From: Desulfobacterales bacterium C00003060
GTDB lineage: Bacteria > Desulfobacterota > Desulfobacteria > Desulfobacterales > C00003060
DNA length: 6,742 bases
Assembly (NCBI GenBank): GCA_001751085.1
Contig: MAXP01000117.1
Location: forward strand, 1 to 6,742
Direction: 5' to 3'
Part shown: positions 1 through 6,302 of the stretch, one piece after another
Layout of the letters: each line of letters starts with the position of its first letter
How positions within the stretch are numbered: position 1 is the first letter of the stretch
Program-made: the position numbers and the translations under genes
Notes under the pieces: model-generated
The model's database searches: none
Seen by the model: the letters and a program-made list of their open reading frames with translations, nothing else
What the model was told of the DNA's origin: nothing

Positions 1-442
1 ACACCCAATTTGTATTCGCTAAGGGAACCGTAAGGGTCTTCAGCTTTCGTGTAAACCTCATTGACACCAAGGATCAGCCCGCCGGGCGCCTCATAGTCCA
101 GTTCAAACACCCCCCTGTTGTTTTCCAGTCATTATCATTATTATCCGTATAATAGGCAAAATCGCCCAGGTAACCCAGCTTCAAGCCCCCTCTTTCACCT
201 AAGCTATAGCCCAGAAAGAGTGCAGGTTTGACATGGAAAATCCAGTCTGACTCTTTGAGTTCGTCTGTGTTGTTGCTTCCATTACCCAGATAGATGTTGT
301 CATCATAAAGGTATTGAAACTCGACTTCCGGGATAACCTTTAGTTTCCCATAATGGATCCTGCCCCCCTGGGCCATCACCTGAGCAGACAGAAAAACTAT
401 GACCGTTCCAACTAACCAGGAAAAGAATATTTTCTTTTTCAT
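1..442 (-). CDS. Outer-membrane beta-barrel protein, 5' part; apparent frameshift, truncated by window edge
   Basis: Starts at ATG 442 behind a strong Shine-Dalgarno sequence, GGAGGTGG (446-453 on the minus strand). Residues 1-24 form a Sec signal peptide (MKKK, hydrophobic stretch, likely cut after VMA). The mature part has alternating aromatic and polar strands and the YDDNIY motif (about residues 46-51) seen in outer-membrane barrels of the BBP2-like family in exopolysaccharide loci; a role in polysaccharide export or anchoring is inference. The opening frame stops at 74 after 122 codons. From about codon 107 a second frame reads FELDYEAPGGLILGV, then EVYTKAEDPYGS, and stays open to base 1, which is clearly the same barrel. 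One extra base in the T-run at 121-124 would give DWKNNRGVFELDYEAPGG and join the frames, so this is a real frameshift or a sequencing error. It lies 12 bases downstream of the repeat-protein gene and is probably co-transcribed with it. Confidence 0.72.
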
Positions 443-454
443 GAACCACCTCCA

Positions 455-1147
455 TTAAGACGCTGGACTCACTGTTGATTCCTCGGTAGTTGTGGTAGAG
501 CTATTAGTTGAGGTTGTGGTGGTCTCAACCGTGGTAGTCTCAACCGTGGTAGTCTCCTCGGTGGTCGTCTCTGCCGACGTTGTGGTGGTTATCTGGCCGA
601 CAGCTGTATTTACAGCCGCTGCCTGATCCGGGACCGCCGTAGCCACGGCTGTTGCTATCGCATCTGCCTTATCTGAAACTGCTTCAGCCACATTTACAGC
701 TATCTGCACTGCCTGATCCGGGACCGCCGTAGCCACGTTTGCGGCTATTTTTGGCGCCTGGTCCGGGACCGCCTCAGCTACCTTTGCAGCTATATCCGGC
801 GCCTTATCTGGAAGTGCTTCAGCCACATTCACAGCTATTTCTACTGCCTGATCCGGGACCGCCGTAGCCACGGCTGCTGCTACTGCCGCTGCCTGTTCCG
901 GGACCAATCTAGCAACGATTACGGCTATGTCCGCTGCCTGGTTCGGGAACTTCGCAGCCAAGGCTGCGGCTATCTGCGCTGCCAGGTCTGCCTGGTTCGG
1001 ATTGGCCTTAACAGCGGCTGTTATCGCTGCTTCATTCACGGTTCCATCAGTGTTGAGATAATCCTCGACGTTGACTTGTGCATAGGCCATAGAGTGTGCG
1101 ACACAAGACACCAATACCAATGATAGCCACATGATTTTTTTTCTCAT
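455..1147 (-). CDS. Secreted Ala-rich 15-residue-repeat protein with Thr-rich C-terminal tail
   Basis: 230 residues, ATG at 1147 preceded by a near-perfect Shine-Dalgarno sequence AAGGAGGT with a 5-base gap. Residues 1-24 are a signal peptide (MRKK, hydrophobic core, likely cut at AYA-Q). After a short lead (VNVEDYLNTDGTVNEAA) come about nine tandem units, residues 50-186, mostly exactly 15 residues, with consensus P-D-Q-A-x-x-I-A-x-x-V-A-x-A-V. The periodic I/V/A pattern and Pro-Asp at each unit start suggest short helices capped at the N end, perhaps a small alpha-solenoid. Residues 187-230 are almost all Thr, Ser, Glu and Val, resembling a disordered linker or O-glycosylation region. No catalytic motif, Cys pair, LPXTG or PEP-CTERM anchor is visible. 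I do not recognise a characterised family. First gene of the probable leftward operon with the barrel gene; an extracellular or periplasmic structural role is inference. Confidence 0.85.
   Translation of the reverse strand: MRKKIMWLSLVLVSCVAHSMAYAQVNVEDYLNTDGTVNEAAITAAVKANPNQADLAAQIAAALAAKFPNQAADIAVIVARLVPEQAAAVAAAVATAVPDQAVEIAVNVAEALPDKAPDIAAKVAEAVPDQAPKIAANVATAVPDQAVQIAVNVAEAVSDKADAIATAVATAVPDQAAAVNTAVGQITTTTSAETTTEETTTVETTTVETTTTSTNSSTTTTEESTVSPAS
523..567 (-). repeat. 15-bp tandem repeat coding the Thr-rich tail
   Basis: On the + strand the unit tctcaaccgtggtag occurs twice perfectly (523-537, 538-552), followed by a diverged third copy (553-567). It encodes repeating Val-Glu-Thr-Thr-Thr units in the tail. 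All copies are multiples of three bases, so copy-number change by slippage would alter tail length without breaking the frame. Confidence 0.85.
590..1000 (-). repeat. 45-bp in-frame tandem repeat array within the Ala-rich protein gene
   Basis: About nine in-frame units encode residues 50-186: one of 18 residues (50-67), seven of 15 (starting at residues 68, 83, 98, 113, 128, 143 and 158), and a shorter last unit from 173. Some units are identical at DNA level over long stretches: on the + strand the same 27-base block, beginning gcctgatccgggaccgccgt, occurs at 621-647, 711-737 and 846-872, spaced by exact multiples of 45 (90 and 135). This points to recent duplication or gene conversion, while other units have diverged. 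Confidence 0.9.
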
Positions 1148-1230
1148 TTATGACCTCCTTCTAAAAATAAGGCAAGGTGACCTTGGATGGGTATTGAACA
1201 ATATTGCAGGGGTTAAGCTCAAACTTGGTA

Positions 1231-1244
1231 ACTTCTCAAGAAGT
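1231..1244. promoter_or_regulatory. Short dyad just downstream of the leftward promoter, possible operator
   Basis: ACTTCT and AGAAGT are perfect inverted arms separated by two bases (ca). The dyad falls about 12-25 bases downstream of the predicted leftward start site, where a repressor site or small leader hairpin could act. No regulator is encoded nearby, and a 6-bp dyad can arise by chance. Confidence 0.25.
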
Positions 1245-1262
1245 CCAGGCATTCTGTTTGCA

Positions 1263-1291
1263 GTTATAGCTTTTCAGAAAAATACTTGCAA
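1263..1291 (-). promoter_or_regulatory. Sigma70-like promoter of the leftward repeat-protein/barrel operon
   Basis: Read on the minus strand: -35 TTGCAA (1286-1291), exactly 17 bases, -10 TATAAC (1263-1268), which is 4/6 and 5/6 to consensus with optimal spacing. Transcription would start near 1256, leaving a leader of about 110 bases before the ATG at 1147. It is the best promoter match I found in the intergenic stretch. Confidence 0.55.
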
Positions 1292-1448
1292 ATTGGCGGG
1301 ATGAATCGTTCTGATAACCATGTAAAATTACGCTAAAATGATGCGCAGCTTAACTCCGAACTCCGCAATCCGAAATACTATAGTTTAAGCAAATCTATTG
1401 AAAATATAGGAAGTTTCCCTTAAATATCCCTATCAATGGATAAGTCAA

Positions 1449-1476
1449 GCTTTTTTTGGGGTAATCAAAAAAAAGC
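1449..1476. repeat. A/T-run inverted repeat (GCTTTTTTT...AAAAAAAGC)
   Basis: Arms 1449-1457 and 1468-1476 pair perfectly over 9 bp around a 10-base loop (ggggtaatca). Seven of nine pairs are A-T, so as RNA it would be weak. It could be a bent or melting-prone DNA element, or the worn remnant of a bidirectional terminator. No function can be assigned. Confidence 0.5.
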
Positions 1477-1522
1477 GGCCTGTGCGGTTAGATATTCGAT
1501 TTGTTGTTAGGGAAGCAAGAAA

Positions 1523-1560
1523 AGAATTATCACGTACCTTCGTGTTTTCGTGATGATTCT
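1523..1560 (+). repeat. 12-bp stem-loop upstream of the glycosyltransferase
   Basis: AGAATTATCACG (1523-1534) pairs with CGTGATGATTCT (1549-1560), 12 pairs with a single T-G wobble, around a 14-base loop containing ttcgtgtttt. No T-tract follows, so it is not a standard terminator. The cgtgttttcgtg phrase resembles dispersed intergenic repeats; a leader-RNA structure is the alternative. Confidence 0.5.
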
Positions 1561-1661
1561 GTTTGACTTTTCTGTTACAAATGAAGCTGAGATGCCAAAA
1601 TGGTAAATTATTTTTTCGCGAGCCCTTATGCTCAAGACTCTCTGAGAAAAGATGGAATATC

Positions 1662-2351
1662 ATGCAAAAGGAGAAAGAAATCAATAACATCCTGACCGTG
1701 GCGATACCGGCCCTCAACGAGGAAGCGACAGTGGGCAATGTCATAACCGGGTGCCGCAACTATTGTGACGATATTCTGGTGATAGATGGGCATTCCAGGG
1801 ACAAAACAGTCGCGATTGCCCATACTTTGGGTGCACGGGCAATCTTTGACCACAGAAAAGGGAAAGGAGATGCCATTCGGTCCGCCATACCCCACATTCA
1901 TAGAGAAATAACAGTCTTTATCGATGCTGACGGCTCCCACGACCCGGATGATATCCCAAAACTGGTCCAGCCTATATTGGAAAACAGGGCCGATCATGTG
2001 TCTGGATCTCGCCTCATGGGTGGTTCCAGTGAACTTCATGGTGGATTTGATGAATGTTTCCGGCTCATGGGCAGCTCATTTATCACCGCCTGCATCAATC
2101 ATCGTTTTGGGACAAGGCTCTCAGAAAGTCAGAACGGTTTCAGGGCCATCAAGACGGATGTTTTCAAATCCCTTGGCCTAAAAGAGGATATTACCACCAT
2201 AGAACAGGAGATGATCATAAAGACCCTTAAGAAAGGTTATCGCATGGCCGAGGTCCCATCCCACGAGTACAAAAGAAAATCGGGATATTCCAAGATACAT
2301 TTGAAAAAAGTTGCGTTTAGGTATGTTTACAGTATGATAAAATATCTGTAA
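1662..2351 (+). CDS. GT2 family glycosyltransferase, polyprenol-phosphate mannosyl/glucosyl transferase type
   Basis: 229 residues from ATG 1662. The frame is open upstream to 1563, but that sequence lacks family character, and the conserved fold starts directly at ILTVAIPALNEEATVGNVI. GT-A landmarks in order: P-ALNEE (15-21); VIDGHSRDKT (40-49) with nucleotide-contacting Asp42; HRKGKGDAIRSA (64-75); metal-binding FIDADGSHDPDDI (87-98), with D88-A-D90; SGSR (114-117); QNGFRA (157-162); EQEM (181-184). These are typical of enzymes that move a hexose from a nucleotide sugar to polyprenyl phosphate at the inner face of the cytoplasmic membrane. There is no C-terminal membrane domain, so it resembles the soluble DPM1 class more than GtrB. 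The exact sugar and acceptor cannot be read. The Shine-Dalgarno sequence is weak (gatgga). hflX follows after 20 bases and is likely co-transcribed. Confidence 0.88.
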   Translation: MQKEKEINNILTVAIPALNEEATVGNVITGCRNYCDDILVIDGHSRDKTVAIAHTLGARAIFDHRKGKGDAIRSAIPHIHREITVFIDADGSHDPDDIPKLVQPILENRADHVSGSRLMGGSSELHGGFDECFRLMGSSFITACINHRFGTRLSESQNGFRAIKTDVFKSLGLKEDITTIEQEMIIKTLKKGYRMAEVPSHEYKRKSGYSKIHLKKVAFRYVYSMIKYL

Positions 2352-2371
2352 CTGTTCACAGGTTCAACTGT

Positions 2372-4120
2372 TTGACGAACTCTGACGATAAGGATCTGCT
2401 TATCAAGATTTATGGACAAACGCGCGGGCTCAAGGCAAACCAGGTCCGCCGGCTGAACAATCTCTACCGTCGCAGAACAGCCCCGGCCTTTGTTGTTTCG
2501 CCGGACCTCACCAAGGCCATTAGCCGGATCTCCTTTGAGATCCGCCGTCAGATCGGTGTCCTTATCGACCGCCAAGGCTGGATAACGCATGTAATAGTTG
2601 GCAACCACCAGGCGATCGTGATCCCGAATCTTGAGAAATACCGATCCGGCGGGGAACGTCTTAGAGGCCTTCGTTGTGTGCACACCCATCTCCAGCATGA
2701 ACAACTCACACAAGACGACCTCATGGACCTGGCGCTGCTCAAGCTTGATCTGATGGCTGCTATTACCGTGGATAGAGATGGAAGGCCGGATCATGTTTAT
2801 GCTGCCCATCTCCTGCCGGAGGAAATAAGTGGCAGAAATTGGCAGATACTTCCGCCTTTGCCCCCGTGGGACCCTGACATTGACTGCCAGGCCCTGATTC
2901 GGTCTTTGGAATCGGAATTTGCCCGAAAGGCCCGGTCTCAGAAGGTGAAAAGGAAATGGGAACGGGCCCTGCTCATAAGTGTTGCCACAGCGTCCAGGGA
3001 CGTAACCAAGGATTCCATGGCTGAACTGCGTGAACTTGCCGAATCCTGCAATATTGCCGTAGTGGATACCGTCATTCAACACCGGCAAAAGATAGATCCC
3101 CGCTTCCTGATGGGAGAAGGCAAACTGAGCCAACTGGTTATTCTGGCCTTGCAGGAGGGGGCGGATCTCTTGATATTTGACCAGGAGTTAAACCCTTCCC
3201 AGGTTCGCTCCATTACCGATCTTACTGATATGAGGGTCATAGACCGGACACAGTTGATCCTCGACATCTTTGCCCAGAGAGCCCAAAGCCGCGAAGGAAA
3301 GATCCAGGTGGAACTGGCCCAGCTCAAATACCTCCTTCCCCGGCTCGTGGGCAAGGGCACAGCCATGTCTCGACTCAGCGGTGGTATCGGAGGCAGGGGG
3401 CCTGGCGAGACGAAACTCGAGGTCGACCGGCGCCGTGTTAGGGATCGGATAGGTCATCTTGAAAAGTCGCTGAAGGAAATCCAGAAACAGCGGGGACAGC
3501 GCAGGGCCAGGCGTAATAAAAGAGGCCTGCCGGTCGTATCGATCATTGGATACACAAATGCTGGCAAGTCAACACTTCTGAATACGCTGACTAAAAGCTC
3601 AGTGCTGGCTGAGAGTCGTCTGTTTGCCACCCTTGACCCAACCAGCAAACGAAAAAGGTTCCCAAAGGATGTCGAGGTCATCATTACCGATACGGTCGGC
3701 TTTATCCGGGAACTCCCTAAAGAGCTGATAACAGCCTTCAGGGCCACCCTGGAAGAACTGGAAGACGCTGATTTGCTGCTCCACGTTATTGACATCAGTA
3801 ATCCAAGATTTGCCGATCAGATTCAATCCGTAGAACGGATTCTTGAAAACCTGCACTTGGATCGAATCCCCGTGCTGAGGGTCCTGAACAAGCAGGATCG
3901 TGTCTGTCCCGTCACCGTGAAAAAGCTGGTCCGCACCCTGGACGCTGTGTCTATATCAGCCAATGATGAGGGGACGCTTACTCCTGTACTTGACAAGATT
4001 GAATCCCACATAACCCGTGTCATGAGGTCCGGAACCGGCGCCGATCCGGCAAAACGGTTTGTGGCCCTGCCATATGCTTCAACTTGTAAAGGCTTGACAG
4101 GGAAGGGGGGGCTCTGTTAA
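2372..4120 (+). CDS. hflX: GTPase HflX with long N-terminal extension (ribosome-associated)
   Basis: 582 residues. HflX is a GTPase that binds the 50S subunit and splits stalled or stressed 70S ribosomes. Residues about 195-385 hold the HflX-specific N-domain, including the glycine-rich SGGIGGRGPGETKLEVDRRR (336-355). GTPase motifs: G1 GYTNAGKS (393-400), G2 region ATLDPTS (419-425), G3 DTVGF (440-444), G4 NKQD (506-509), G5 SA (529-530). All are intact. Residues 1-190 form an extra domain absent from E. coli HflX (about 426 residues), with RQIGVLIDRQG and an HTH motif at 104-106. Start: after an in-frame stop at 2318 there is no ATG or GTG before the conserved sequence, and TTG 2372 is the only standard start, behind a weak acagg Shine-Dalgarno sequence. 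Probably second in a transcript with the glycosyltransferase, ending at the hairpin at 4164. Confidence 0.95.
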   Translation: MTNSDDKDLLIKIYGQTRGLKANQVRRLNNLYRRRTAPAFVVSPDLTKAISRISFEIRRQIGVLIDRQGWITHVIVGNHQAIVIPNLEKYRSGGERLRGLRCVHTHLQHEQLTQDDLMDLALLKLDLMAAITVDRDGRPDHVYAAHLLPEEISGRNWQILPPLPPWDPDIDCQALIRSLESEFARKARSQKVKRKWERALLISVATASRDVTKDSMAELRELAESCNIAVVDTVIQHRQKIDPRFLMGEGKLSQLVILALQEGADLLIFDQELNPSQVRSITDLTDMRVIDRTQLILDIFAQRAQSREGKIQVELAQLKYLLPRLVGKGTAMSRLSGGIGGRGPGETKLEVDRRRVRDRIGHLEKSLKEIQKQRGQRRARRNKRGLPVVSIIGYTNAGKSTLLNTLTKSSVLAESRLFATLDPTSKRKRFPKDVEVIITDTVGFIRELPKELITAFRATLEELEDADLLLHVIDISNPRFADQIQSVERILENLHLDRIPVLRVLNKQDRVCPVTVKKLVRTLDAVSISANDEGTLTPVLDKIESHITRVMRSGTGADPAKRFVALPYASTCKGLTGKGGLC

Positions 4121-4163
4121 GTGTGAAGTCAACATATACTTTGAAAGGCGACAGAGGTATAAG

Positions 4164-4191
4164 ACCCTTGCCTTCTGGCAAAGGGTTTTTT
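4164..4191 (+). terminator. Rho-independent terminator after hflX
   Basis: Stem ACCCTTGCC (4164-4172) pairs with GGCAA-A-GGGT (4177-4186) with one bulged A, around the tetraloop ttct, and runs straight into TTTTTT (4186-4191). It sits 43 bases past the hflX stop and 37 bases before the transglycosylase start. It probably ends the glycosyltransferase-hflX transcript. It could instead work as an attenuator if the transglycosylase promoter lies upstream of it: an isolated -10-like TATACT occurs at 4135-4140, without a good -35 at the right spacing. Confidence 0.75.
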
Positions 4192-4216
4192 GCTAAGGGA
4201 CAACAAAAACGAATCC

Positions 4217-4223
4217 GAGGTGA
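4217..4223 (+). promoter_or_regulatory. Ribosome binding site fixing the GTG start of the lytic transglycosylase
   Basis: GAGGTGA lies 5 bases before GTG 4229. The longest in-frame alternative, TTG 4190, overlaps the end of the terminator T-tract and has no Shine-Dalgarno sequence. Starting at 4229 also gives a normal lipoprotein signal peptide, so this site decides the start. Confidence 0.75.
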
Positions 4224-4228
4224 GTGGT

Positions 4229-6022
4229 GTGAAGTCCTACCTGAAGGTGACTGTTCTGTTCTTTATTTTCTATGCGGCAGCCGGATGCTCGAAAAATCTG
4301 AAAGTAGCCTCATCTCATAGACCGGACCCCAAGTCAACCTCGGTCGTATCGGCACCAGGCCACCAGAAAAAAGCACGAGTTTCGGTTACAGGGAACGCCG
4401 AGCCTGGAAGATGTGTGGGGAAAATATGTCCTCCAAATCGGGTTGATGCGCGGGGGTCAAAACAGACCCGGCAAATCCTGGAGGAGGCCTTGGAGTTCTG
4501 TCGGACTTCACAGGATTTTTGGGGGCAGGGTGATTTTGAAAATGCCATTGCTTCCCTGGATCAGGCCTATAACTTGATCTTGATAACAGATACAAATGAG
4601 AAGCCCAAGTTGATCCAGGAAAAAGAAGACATTCGCTTCATGATCTGCAAGCGGATGTTGGAGATCTATTCCTCTCGGTATGTCGTGGCCACAGGCAACC
4701 ATGATGCCATCCCAATGGTCAAGAATCGATACGTCGAAAAGGAAATCGGGTCTTTCAAAGGCGTAGAACGTGGTTTTTTTCTGAGATCCTACAAACGATC
4801 AGGAAGATATCGGCCAGAGATCCTAAAGGCCCTGAAAGAGGCCGGACTCCCCAAAGAGCTCTCTTGGCTCCCCCTCATCGAAAGCGGGTTCAAGGTCAAG
4901 GCCCTCTCCAGCGCTCGAGCCCTTGGGTTGTGGCAGTTCATACCTTCGACAGGCTATAAATTCGGTCTCAAAAGGACACAATGGGTGGATGAAAGGATGG
5001 ATGTCACCAAGTCCACACAAGCTGCCATTGCCTATCTAAAAGAACTGCATAACATGTTTGGTGACTGGACGACCGTGCTGGCAGCGTACAACTGCGGAGA
5101 GGGAAGGGTCCTCAGGGTCATACGAAATCAGAATGTCCAGTACCTGGACAATTTTTGGGATCTTTACGAAAAGCTCCCGTGCGAAACAGCGCGTTACGTC
5201 CCCCGCTTTTTGGCAGCCCTGTCTATCGTAAATGACCCGGAGAAATACGGATTTGACCTGAATGGTCTTGACCCACCCCGATCCTATGAAATGGTCACAG
5301 TTTCAAAGCAGATGCTGCTCAAAGATGTTGCAAAGAACATGTCCATCTCTAATAAAATCCTTGAAGACCTCAACCCCGACCTCCGCCGTAACGTAACACC
5401 ACATGACTCGTATGAGCTGAAGGTACCAAAGGGCAAAGGCGCGTTTCTTGTCGCAAGACTGGATAAAATCCCGGTGTGGACCCCACCTAAAAGGCTGTAT
5501 GCCTATCACAGGGTTCGGCCCGGAGAGACGTTATCGCGCCTGGCCGCCCGTTACAGGACAAGTGTTCGTGCCATTGCAGCGACCAATCATATCAAGAGAC
5601 AGGATCATATCACGGTTGGACAGAGGCTGAAGATACCGTCAAGTGGGAAAAAACCAGTTTACGCAAAGGCGAAAAAAACTGCCGGCTCTTGGCAATCAGG
5701 ACCGGTTTCTCACCGCGTCAGAAGAGGGGACTCCCTATGGCTGCTGGCCCGGCAGTATAATACAAACACCAAGGAGATCATTCGTCTGAATAGCCTAAAG
5801 AACACTCGTCTGTTCGTTGGACAGAAGCTGATTATCAGCAGGGGAACAGAGGCGGTGCAAACCGCAGTGGATACGAAGACGTACCGGGTCAAACGTGGCG
5901 ACACTCCTTATAAGATTGCCTGTAGCCACAAGATGAAGCTGGAACGATTTCTCCGCATCAATGAGCTAACGCCACGAAGCAAGATATACCCCGGGCAAGC
6001 GCTTGACGTGGAAGCAAGATAG
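4229..6022 (+). CDS. mltD: Membrane-bound lytic murein transglycosylase D-like lipoprotein with three LysM modules
   Basis: 597 residues from GTG 4229. Signal peptide MKSYLKVTVLFFIFYAAAGC with lipobox AAGC, lipidated at Cys20, so it is a periplasm-facing lipoprotein. Residues 21-190 are a linker with a helical part. The SLT domain (about 205-330) carries the family 1 signature: PLIESGF with catalytic Glu218, GLWQFIPSTG (233-242), AAYNCGEGRV (285-294) and ETARYVPRF (319-327). It cleaves the MurNAc-GlcNAc bond of peptidoglycan, forming 1,6-anhydro-MurNAc ends. Residues about 352-403 look like a degenerate LysM. Three clear LysM modules follow at about 426-470, 495-537 and 551-597 (YHRVRPGETLSRLA, SHRVRRGDSLWLLA, TYRVKRGDTPYKIA), each binding glycan. 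E. coli MltD is about 450 residues with two LysM modules, so this form is longer. A tRNA follows after 5 bases. Confidence 0.93.
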   Translation: MKSYLKVTVLFFIFYAAAGCSKNLKVASSHRPDPKSTSVVSAPGHQKKARVSVTGNAEPGRCVGKICPPNRVDARGSKQTRQILEEALEFCRTSQDFWGQGDFENAIASLDQAYNLILITDTNEKPKLIQEKEDIRFMICKRMLEIYSSRYVVATGNHDAIPMVKNRYVEKEIGSFKGVERGFFLRSYKRSGRYRPEILKALKEAGLPKELSWLPLIESGFKVKALSSARALGLWQFIPSTGYKFGLKRTQWVDERMDVTKSTQAAIAYLKELHNMFGDWTTVLAAYNCGEGRVLRVIRNQNVQYLDNFWDLYEKLPCETARYVPRFLAALSIVNDPEKYGFDLNGLDPPRSYEMVTVSKQMLLKDVAKNMSISNKILEDLNPDLRRNVTPHDSYELKVPKGKGAFLVARLDKIPVWTPPKRLYAYHRVRPGETLSRLAARYRTSVRAIAATNHIKRQDHITVGQRLKIPSSGKKPVYAKAKKTAGSWQSGPVSHRVRRGDSLWLLARQYNTNTKEIIRLNSLKNTRLFVGQKLIISRGTEAVQTAVDTKTYRVKRGDTPYKIACSHKMKLERFLRINELTPRSKIYPGQALDVEAR

Positions 6023-6027
6023 CAAAG

Positions 6028-6103
6028 GCCCCCGTAGCTCAGTGGATAGAGCAAAGGATTCCTAATCCTTGTGCCGCAAGTTCGATTCTTGCCGGGGGCA
6101 CCA
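6028..6103 (+). tRNA. tRNA-Arg (anticodon CCT)
   Basis: Full cloverleaf by hand: acceptor GCCCCCG (6028-6034) with CGGGGGC (6093-6099); D-stem GCTC (6037-6040) with GAGC (6049-6052); anticodon stem AAGGA (6054-6058) with TCCTT (6066-6070); loop TTCCTAA with anticodon CCT at 6061-6063; T-stem GCAAG (6076-6080) with CTTGC (6088-6092) around TTCGATT; discriminator A, then an encoded CCA (6101-6103). It reads AGG codons. It begins 5 bases after the transglycosylase stop, so it either shares that transcript and is processed out or has a promoter inside the mltD 3' end. Confidence 0.97.
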
Positions 6104-6228
6104 GCCCAGGCCTCCCTTCAGTTCTTTATGCTCCTTTCGCTTTCTATAAACATGTTTAAACCATCTTGGCTCATCGTGGATTTGTGTGAAATCCGCAATA
6201 TTGTTAGATTGAGAGTCCAAAGTTCTGC

Positions 6229-6278
6229 CGTCATGCCGGTCCCGGATCGGGGTCCGGGATGACGGATCCGGCATCCAG
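6229..6278 (+). repeat. Palindromic repeat unit A (GTCATGCCGG...CCGGCATCCAG)
   Basis: The unit runs from GTCATGCCGG (6230-6239) to CCGGCATCCAG (6268-6278), the form of a widely dispersed bacterial intergenic repeat (GTCATTCCGG...CCGGAATCCAG). Its first 36 bases are also a near-palindrome on their own: CGTCAT (6229-6234) with ATGACG (6259-6264), and CCGG (6236-6239) with a second CCGG (6254-6257). Confidence 0.65.
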
Positions 6279-6302
6279 CTTCATTATGCTCTTGGAATTA
6301 TT

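Larger units (their letters stand above)
1148..1661. other. Non-coding stretch between two divergently read gene sets
   Basis: 514 bases with no credible gene. It holds the leftward promoter (1263-1291), an ATGC-poor stretch with the phrase aactccgaactccgcaatccgaa (1350-1372), which resembles low-complexity intergenic repeats common in deltaproteobacteria, and two hairpins (1449-1476 and 1523-1560). A weak rightward promoter for the glycosyltransferase may lie at 1398-1425 (TTGAAA, 16 bases, TTAAAT); it would leave a leader of more than 200 bases containing both hairpins. Confidence 0.6.

Noticed and set aside
590..1000. CRISPR-like regular repeats
   Set aside because: The 45-bp units are contiguous, in frame and coding, with no spacers and no cas genes nearby.
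1445..1759. Minus-strand open frame of 104 codons overlapping the start of the glycosyltransferase
   Set aside because: It ends in an A/T run, has no domain or good ribosome binding site, and is antisense to conserved GT2 residues.
2681..2722. Active JAMM protease site in HflX
   Set aside because: The spacing is one residue short and the catalytic glutamate is not where expected, so only a fold relationship is suggested.
2327..3133. 268-codon open frame on the minus strand across the 5' half of hflX
   Set aside because: It lies antisense to strongly conserved HflX sequence, has no recognisable domain, and fits a codon-bias shadow.
4141..4191. Riboswitch in the hflX-mltD gap
   Set aside because: About 50 bases with one simple hairpin and T-tract; I could match no known riboswitch core.
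4123..4320. 65-codon + strand frame after hflX starting at GTG 4123
   Set aside because: It runs through the terminator hairpin and overlaps the lipoprotein start in another frame, with no conserved character.
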